From positions 1-44,492 of the forward strand of contig JAPLSO010000062.1 in assembly GCA_026398595.1 (NCBI GenBank): 44,492 nt of DNA, written 5' to 3'. Every line of letters begins with the position of its first letter. Position 1 is the first letter of the stretch. Shown in pieces: positions 39,955-44,492 of this stretch. A program made the position numbers and the translations under genes. The notes below the pieces were generated by a model. It searched no databases, was not told the origin of the DNA, and worked only from the letters and a program-made list of their open reading frames with translations. The DNA is from Spirochaetota bacterium. GTDB lineage: Bacteria > Spirochaetota > Spirochaetia > Treponematales > Rectinemataceae.

Positions 39955-40938
39955 TCACGGGGCGAGTTTGCGCATTGCCTCGAGCCGCAGCTTCCGGTAT
40001 TCCATGATCGGTCCATCTCCCGGGAAGAGGATCTCCCCGGTGCCCATGCCGTCGCCCCTGGGCAGCTCGGTGTTGACGATGCGCCTGTCCTGATGGGCGA
40101 CGATGAGATCGAGACGGCCGGCCATCCAGTTCACCAGGCTGGAGATGACGGGCGCCCTCATGAAGGATTGATAGAATCTCAGGTAGAGCAGGGTGTGGGT
40201 ATCGTCGACAGGCACGAAGGCGCCGACCACGCGGACCTTGGGCGAGATGTAGTTCTGCCACAGGTTGGGGTAGCGGAGTTCGAGCTTGTAGTCCCGTGAG
40301 GGATCAGGCACGGGGACCTCGGCGCTGGTGCGGCGGGGCCTGCCGTCGTCGAGCCTGTTGAAGACAAAGACGAAAAATCCGTCTTCCACCCGCAGGATGC
40401 CGGGACCGTCCACGACGGTCTTGTTTCCCCTGCCGATGGTATTGTGGTGGACAAAGGGCAGATGGGCCTGGTCGAGCTGGTTCTCGATCACTCGCGTGTA
40501 GTGATTGTCCCAGGGGTCGACGACCGTGGACCACTTCATGTCCTCGGGAATATCGTCGAAAAACCTGGGCCCCTGGGCCGGAGACTCGCATCCGGGCTCT
40601 CCGAAATAAATCCAGATGAAGCCGCGCTCCTCGTGTGTGGGATAGTTTTTGAGTTTGAAAGCCTCGGGCACGGGGGCAGATCTCCCGTTCGCCGGTATAA
40701 TGACGCATTTGCCTGCCGGATCGTACTGGAGGCCGTGGAAAGGGCACTGTACGTGGCCATCCACGATCTTCCCCAAGGCTAGCGAGGCGCCGCGGTGGGC
40801 GCACTTATCCACCTGGCAGATTGCCTTCCCCGAGGCGTCGCGCCAGAACACCATGCGTTCGCCCATACGGATCGCCCCGAGGGGCTCGTCCTTAAGCTCA
40901 CGCGATTCCAGCACGACATACCACTGATTCCGGACCAT
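39955..40938 (-). CDS. Rieske non-heme iron oxygenase, large-subunit type
   Basis: A 327-residue protein. The Rieske 2Fe-2S ligands are C46-x-H48 and C65-x-x-H68 (CAHRG and CPFHG). The catalytic domain has N153-x-x-D156-x-x-H159 and H164, the bridging aspartate and iron-binding histidines of ring-hydroxylating and demethylating oxygenases such as VanA. Such enzymes use oxygen and a separate reductase, which is not encoded here. The start has AGGAGAGG eight bases upstream. It leads an operon with an MBL-fold protein and an SGNH esterase. Confidence 0.88.
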   Translation of the reverse strand: MVRNQWYVVLESRELKDEPLGAIRMGERMVFWRDASGKAICQVDKCAHRGASLALGKIVDGHVQCPFHGLQYDPAGKCVIIPANGRSAPVPEAFKLKNYPTHEERGFIWIYFGEPGCESPAQGPRFFDDIPEDMKWSTVVDPWDNHYTRVIENQLDQAHLPFVHHNTIGRGNKTVVDGPGILRVEDGFFVFVFNRLDDGRPRRTSAEVPVPDPSRDYKLELRYPNLWQNYISPKVRVVGAFVPVDDTHTLLYLRFYQSFMRAPVISSLVNWMAGRLDLIVAHQDRRIVNTELPRGDGMGTGEILFPGDGPIMEYRKLRLEAMRKLAP

Positions 40939-40966
40939 CGATTTCGCCTCTCCTGCTCAGATGCCG

Positions 40967-40995
40967 ATTATCCCAAACATTCAACGGGGGTGCAA
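40967..40995 (-). promoter_or_regulatory. Promoter of the Rieske operon
   Basis: On the minus strand TTGCAC (40990-40995), 17-bp spacer, GATAAT (40967-40972). The -35 lies inside the inverted-repeat element at 40982-41046. Confidence 0.5.
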
Positions 40996-41046
40996 TCCCA
41001 AAGCGCCGCCCAGCCGGCGGTATTCACTGCCGCCCTGTCCCCGTTG
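40982..41046. promoter_or_regulatory. Structured element between the Rieske operon and proA
   Basis: CAACGGGG (40982-40989) and CCCCGTTG (41039-41046) are perfect 8-bp arms. Between them three GC blocks, CCGCC, GGCGG and CCGCC, can form two mutually exclusive hairpins. The block GGTGCAATCCC followed by CCGGCGGTA recalls part of an FMN riboswitch but the rest of that fold is missing. It lies between divergent promoters, so it may be a protein-binding site or, if a promoter lies further out, an RNA switch. Confidence 0.35.
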
Positions 41047-41079
41047 TTGACCTCCCCGCTTTCTGCTAGGGTACAGTCT

Positions 41080-42402
41080 ATGAATACCGTCGAGAGAGTC
41101 GAAAAGGGCGCGGCGGCGGCGGCAGCCTTCCTCGGCGTCACCAAAGCGGCCAGGGATTCGGCCCTGGACCTCATCGCCGAGCGGCTTATCCAGGCCCGCC
41201 CTGATATTGAAAAAGCCAACATCGCCGACATCACGGCCGCGGAAGCTTCGGGACTTCCCGGTCCCCTACTCAAGCGCCTCGCCTTTTCCGGAACTAAAAT
41301 CGACGATTCGATCGAAGGCATACGCGCCCTGCGAAGACTGCCCGATCCCCTAGGCCGGGTCCTGGAAGCCCGTCTTCTCGACGAGGGCCTCATTTTACGC
41401 CGTGTCTCCTGCCCCATCGGCCTCGTCGCCATGATCTTCGAGAGCCGGCCCGACGCCCTCGTGCAGATGGCCTGTCTCGCCGCGAAAAGCGGCAACGCCA
41501 TCGTCCTGAAAGGGGGAAGCGAGGCGCTTACGACCAATCGCGTTCTCGTCTGTGTCATCGCGGCCGCCGGCGAGGAGGCTGGCCTCCCCAAGGACTGGCT
41601 CACCGCCCTGGAAACCAGGGCCGAGATAGGCGAACTCCTCGACCTCGACCAGTACGTCGACCTTGTCATCCCGCGCGGTTCGAAAGAATTCGTCGCCAGG
41701 ATAAAAGCTACGAGCCGCATACCCGTCCTGGGGCATTCCGATGGTGTCTGCCATGTCTACCTCCACGAGGACGCCGATCCTGAAATGGCCAAGGCCATCG
41801 TCCTGGACTCCAAGACCCAGTATCCCGCTGTCTGCAACGCTGCCGAGGTCCTCCTTGTCCACCGCGCTTATGCGGAACAACATATTCTGCCACTCCTCCA
41901 GGCGCTTGCGGCCAAGGGCGTCTACCTCGACCTCTGTCCCAGGAGCGTGTCCCTGCTTGAGGCCTCACGGGGGGCCGGCATCCACTATTCCATCAAGACC
42001 GACGAAAACTGGTCTATCGAATACCTCGACCTGCGCATGGCGGTGAAGATCGTCGATTCCCTCGATGCGGCGATATCCCATATCAACCGCTACGGCAGCG
42101 GGCACACCGACGCCATCGTCAGCGCCTCGGGCGAGGCGGCTCGCCGCTTCATGACAGGCGTGGACTCGGCCGATGTCTTCCACAACGCCTCAACGCGTTT
42201 TTCCGACGGTTACCGCTTCGGCCTCGGCGCCGAGGTGGGTATCTCCACCGGCAAGCTCCACGCGCGGGGACCCATGGGTCTCGAAGGCCTCACGACCTAC
42301 AAATGGCTCCTCGAGGGTTCGGGACAGATCGTCGCCGACTACGCCTCGGGCGGGAAGAGCTTTGTCCACAGGGACCTGCCCCTTGACGCGGGGAGGGAAT
42401 AA
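41080..42402 (+). CDS. proA: Glutamate-5-semialdehyde dehydrogenase ProA
   Basis: A 440-residue enzyme reducing gamma-glutamyl phosphate to glutamate semialdehyde with NADPH, second step of proline synthesis. IFESRPDALVQMACLAAKSGNAIVLKGG is split over the cofactor site; the catalytic cysteine is C252 in YPAVCNAAE; YGSGHTDAIVS and the C-terminal GLGAEVGISTGKLHARGPMGLEGLTTYKW are hallmarks. The ATG at 41080 has AGGG eight bases upstream. A promoter-like TTGTTG/TAGGGT (41044-41072) would put the transcript start at or next to the ATG, so the leader may be very short. It precedes proB by two bases; proC is not in the window. Confidence 0.95.
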   Translation: MNTVERVEKGAAAAAAFLGVTKAARDSALDLIAERLIQARPDIEKANIADITAAEASGLPGPLLKRLAFSGTKIDDSIEGIRALRRLPDPLGRVLEARLLDEGLILRRVSCPIGLVAMIFESRPDALVQMACLAAKSGNAIVLKGGSEALTTNRVLVCVIAAAGEEAGLPKDWLTALETRAEIGELLDLDQYVDLVIPRGSKEFVARIKATSRIPVLGHSDGVCHVYLHEDADPEMAKAIVLDSKTQYPAVCNAAEVLLVHRAYAEQHILPLLQALAAKGVYLDLCPRSVSLLEASRGAGIHYSIKTDENWSIEYLDLRMAVKIVDSLDAAISHINRYGSGHTDAIVSASGEAARRFMTGVDSADVFHNASTRFSDGYRFGLGAEVGISTGKLHARGPMGLEGLTTYKWLLEGSGQIVADYASGGKSFVHRDLPLDAGRE

Positions 42403-42404
42403 AG

Positions 42405-43595
42405 ATGGAACAGGATCAAGCGGCCGCGTCCGCCTGGGCAGCCCTGGCCTCGGCCAACCGCATTGTCGTCAAGATCGGAACCGCCACCATAGCGCGCCCC
42501 AAGGGAACCCCGAACCGGCTCACGGTATCCCTCGCCCCCGAATCGACCGATACAGGCCGCGGCGGCGTGGATACCGAGTACATCTACCGGGTAGCCGCCC
42601 AGTTCGCCGACCTCGTCAAGGCAGGCAAGCAGCTCATCCTCGTCACTTCGGGGGCCATCGGCATGGGCGCCAGGGAACTAGGTCTCACGAAGCACGTGAC
42701 CGAGGTCCGTATGCGCCAGGTCTGCGCGGCCATCGGCCAGCCCATCCTCATGGAGGAATACCGCGCGGCTTTCGGCGTCTTCGGCCTGACGGCTGCCCAG
42801 CTTCTCGTCACCCGCGACGCTTGGGACGATCGCGCTTCGTACCTTAACCTCCGCGCCACCGTCGAAACCCTCCTCGGCAACAGGGTCATTCCCGTCTTCA
42901 ACGAGAACGACTGCGTCTCGACGGCCGAGATCGGCAACGCCTTCGGCGACAATGACCGGCTCTCGGCCTATATCGCCAGCAAGATCGACGCCGAACTTCT
43001 CATCATCCTCTCGGACGTGGAGTGCCTCTACGATTCCGACCCCCGTGAAAACCCCGATGCCAAACCGATACCCTACGTCAGGGAGCTCACCGGCGAGCAT
43101 CTCGCCGCGGCCGGCGGCCGGGGTTCGGAATTCTCCACGGGGGGCATGAAGACCAAACTCGCCGCCGTCGCCATAGCCCGCGACGCTGGTTGCCGCGTCG
43201 TAATCGCCCACGGGCGCGAGAGTCGCGTCATCGCGCGCGTGGCGGCAGGCGAGCGCCTCGGCACTCTCTTCGACGCGGCCCACGCCCTCAAGAACCGGGT
43301 GCGCTGGCTCAAGAACTCCCAGCCCAAAGGTAGACTCACCATAGACTCAGGCGCCCTGGCCGCCATACGCGAGCACAACTCCCTTCTCCCCCGCGGCGTA
43401 ACCGCGGTCGAAGGCGACTTCGGCCGCAGCTCCGTCGTCCTCGTCAACGAATCGGCTAAGATCCTCTCCAACTTCTCCTCGGCCGAACTGGCCGCGGTCA
43501 TGGGAAAGAAGTCGGAGGAGATCGAAGCCATCCTGGGCAAGGGATCACCCCATGTCGTCGCCCGGCCCGAGGACACGGCCTTCCTGGACGAATAA
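42405..43595 (+). CDS. proB: Glutamate 5-kinase ProB
   Basis: A 396-residue kinase that makes gamma-glutamyl phosphate, first step of proline synthesis. VVKIGTATI (K23) opens the amino-acid-kinase domain; VTSGAIGMG, PVFNENDCVSTAEI, FGDNDRLSA and STGGMKTKL line the active site. A C-terminal PUA domain (about 310-390, GRLTIDSGALAAI to EIEAILG) is present, as in E. coli. Compared with the family, about 25 extra residues (31-55) follow the phosphate loop. Gene order proA-proB is the reverse of E. coli. Confidence 0.93.
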   Translation: MEQDQAAASAWAALASANRIVVKIGTATIARPKGTPNRLTVSLAPESTDTGRGGVDTEYIYRVAAQFADLVKAGKQLILVTSGAIGMGARELGLTKHVTEVRMRQVCAAIGQPILMEEYRAAFGVFGLTAAQLLVTRDAWDDRASYLNLRATVETLLGNRVIPVFNENDCVSTAEIGNAFGDNDRLSAYIASKIDAELLIILSDVECLYDSDPRENPDAKPIPYVRELTGEHLAAAGGRGSEFSTGGMKTKLAAVAIARDAGCRVVIAHGRESRVIARVAAGERLGTLFDAAHALKNRVRWLKNSQPKGRLTIDSGALAAIREHNSLLPRGVTAVEGDFGRSSVVLVNESAKILSNFSSAELAAVMGKKSEEIEAILGKGSPHVVARPEDTAFLDE

Positions 43596-43643
43596 AAAGA
43601 CCGGGATCCCAGCCTTTCCCCAAGGCGCGGTTCCGCTCTTTTT
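43594..43643 (+). terminator. Terminator after proB
   Basis: AAAAAGA at 43594-43600 pairs with TCTTTTT at 43637-43643; inside, CGGGA pairs with TTCCG and CCTT with AAGG, giving a branched stem ending in a T-run. It overlaps the proB stop codon. Confidence 0.5.
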
Positions 43644-43867
43644 CGGTAGCCTGTTGAACGGCCTAACCTGCCGCTCATCTTCGAGAATTGTGGAACAGCC
43701 CAAGCTGCGGTTGTCCCTATGTTCGTCCCGACGATCTGGGTCTGGACCGCGGGGTTGGAGACGTATTCAACGATGCTCCTGGCTCCACTGGCGGCCACTT
43801 TTCTGTTGGGCGCAAGACCGAAGCACAGGCAGGCCCTGTCCGTGGTGATGCCGGAAATGACGACGAT
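43644..43867. other. Stretch between proB and the RNB remnant, no gene identified
   Basis: Frames are open on both strands here but none has a ribosome site or a recognisable family. It may be the eroded front part of the RNB gene or of another gene. Confidence 0.35.
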
Positions 43868-44151
43868 GGAAGTCCTTCCCCCTATGACCATGATGAATTG
43901 AACGCACTTACCGCGCCCTATGCCGAAAAGGAAGACGCGGCTAACAAAGTGGAGCGGCGGGTGGCCAATTCAGCGGTCGCGCTACTGCTGGACTCCAGGA
44001 CCGGGGAACGGTTCGATGCCATCGAGACGGGTGCAGCCGATAAAGGAAGATTGGCGAGAGGTCTAAAGGCATGGATGTCGGCCGGAAGCATCGCGTGCAG
44101 TTGCTGCATACCGATGTCGAATGCGGTTTCATCGATTTTGGCTGCGCTTGA
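43868..44151 (+). pseudogene. RNB-family exoribonuclease (RNase II/R type), C-terminal remnant
   Basis: The frame reads SPYDHDELNAL, then EKEDAANKVERRV and GERFDAIETGAADKG, the linker and start of the S1-type domain of RNB ribonucleases. After D-K-G a segment of about 11 residues (normally the T-W-V-R-I-F...E part) is missing, followed by GRLARGLK; then, after a one-base loss near 44068, the next frame continues GMDVGRKHRVQLLHTDVE and FIDFGCA to a TGA at 44149-44151. The catalytic RNB domain that should lie upstream is not found. This is a decayed tail, not a working gene. Confidence 0.6.
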
Positions 44152-44207
44152 TGTCCCCGAGGGAAGCGTACGAAGCGTAAAAACTCCCTGAAGTTACAAG
44201 AAAACGC

Positions 44208-44236
44208 TTGACATGTTCTACAATACTACTTAATAT
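44208..44236 (+). promoter_or_regulatory. Near-consensus promoter of the helix-turn-helix gene
   Basis: TTGACA (44208-44213), a 17-bp spacer, TAATAT (44231-44236), in an AT-rich stretch unlike the GC-rich surroundings. Confidence 0.75.
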
Positions 44237-44265
44237 TACTTTAAAATAGCAATTTATAGTAATAT
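44233..44265. promoter_or_regulatory. Inverted repeat over the -10 and leader, candidate operator
   Basis: ATATTACT (44233-44240) and AGTAATAT (44258-44265) are perfect 8-bp arms with a 17-bp AT-rich centre. The left arm covers the -10, so a bound protein would shut the promoter. Autoregulation by the gene product is likely. Confidence 0.45.
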
Positions 44266-44276
44266 AGGGTAGCATT

Positions 44277-44492
44277 ATGGAACAAAGATTGTATTCGATC
44301 GCCGAACTGGCTGAAATCCTCAAGCTCCATCCCAAGACCATCCTGCGCTTCATTCACGAGGGCAAGATCAAGGCGCGGAAAATCGGCCGTTCCTGGATGG
44401 TCGGCTTCGAGGAACTTAAGGAATACGCCCACGCCGAGTTCGCCGTCGCTGAAACCTCGCGTAAAGCGCAACTCGAAGCGCCGGACTATGCC
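44277..44492 (+). CDS. Excisionase-type helix-turn-helix DNA-binding protein (N-terminus, runs off window)
   Basis: The first 72 residues are seen and the frame is open at the edge. YSIAELAEILKLHPKTILRF followed by EGKIKARKIGRSWMV is the helix-turn-helix and wing of the excisionase/MerR-like HTH_17 group. Such domains stand alone in phage excisionases or begin transcription regulators and antitoxin-like proteins; with only the start visible I cannot choose. AGGG lies nine bases before the ATG. The gene has a strong promoter and a palindrome over it, which fits a self-controlled regulator. Confidence 0.75.
   Translation, partial: MEQRLYSIAELAEILKLHPKTILRFIHEGKIKARKIGRSWMVGFEELKEYAHAEFAVAETSRKAQLEAPDYA

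Noticed and set aside
40982..41046. FMN riboswitch
   Set aside because: GGTGCAATCCC and CCGGCGGTA recall the first helices of that riboswitch, but the other conserved helices and the second GGTGAGATTCC-type loop are absent and the neighbouring genes are unrelated to flavin.
43719..43901. Small membrane-like protein downstream of proB
   Set aside because: The frame has hydrophobic runs but no ribosome site and overlaps the remnant region where several frames are open by chance.

Overview
The window is about 44.5 kb of GC-rich bacterial chromosome, densely packed and mostly read on the minus strand. It looks like a sugar- and peptide-scavenging heterotroph. All four solute-binding proteins carry ordinary Sec signal peptides ending in A-x-A with no lipobox cysteine, which points to a cell with an outer membrane and periplasm. 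Gene content (binding-protein ABC systems, a TRAP system, PAS/GAF/PP2C regulators, DhaKL) would suit a free-living spirochaete or similar anaerobe. That placement is inference, because there is no rRNA or other phylogenetic marker here. No rRNA, tRNA, CRISPR array, prophage or insertion sequence was recognised.

Layout. (1) 1-777: start of a ROK-type regulator cut by the window edge, a cupin gene broken by one stop codon, and a strong hairpin. (2) 795-8496, minus: one operon with its own promoter, HAD hydrolase - metallo-beta-lactamase-fold hydrolase - dipeptide-type ABC transporter (permease, two ATPases, binding protein, permease) - calcineurin-like phosphoesterase. (3) 8599-10444: a graveyard with a P1-family peptidase carrying deletions, a frameshifted hypothetical gene, a truncated ppnP and an unidentified open frame. 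(4) 10510-20435, minus: a long operon with a methyltransferase-type URO-D-fold gene (frameshifted), GntR regulator, ATC-hydrolase-family protein, a complete branched-chain-amino-acid-type ABC transporter, DhaK, DhaL and a class V aminotransferase/desulfurase-like protein. Its promoter overlaps a repeated TATGATCA motif. (5) 20577-25160, plus: a PAS-GAF-PP2C phosphatase/kinase fusion, a cellulose-synthase-like glycosyltransferase and a STAS antagonist, i.e. a partner-switching module joined to polysaccharide synthesis. (6) 25215-28328, minus: TRAP transporter. (7) 28399-38445: an L-arabinose regulon with araB-araA (plus), a YtfQRT-YjfF-type sugar ABC transporter (minus), a small secreted protein and a LacI-family regulator. 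A shared 14-bp operator lies just downstream of three promoters. (8) 38465-40995, minus: Rieske oxygenase - exported MBL-fold protein - SGNH hydrolase. (9) 41080-43643, plus: proA-proB. (10) 43868-44492: remnant of an RNB-family exoribonuclease gene, then the start of a helix-turn-helix gene with a near-consensus promoter and palindromic operator.

The most interesting pieces are the region 4 operon, whose gene combination I cannot match to a known pathway, the region 5 module, and the operator series that pulls an uncharacterised secreted protein into arabinose control. A recurring feature is a strong stem-loop immediately after the binding-protein gene in three separate transporter operons.
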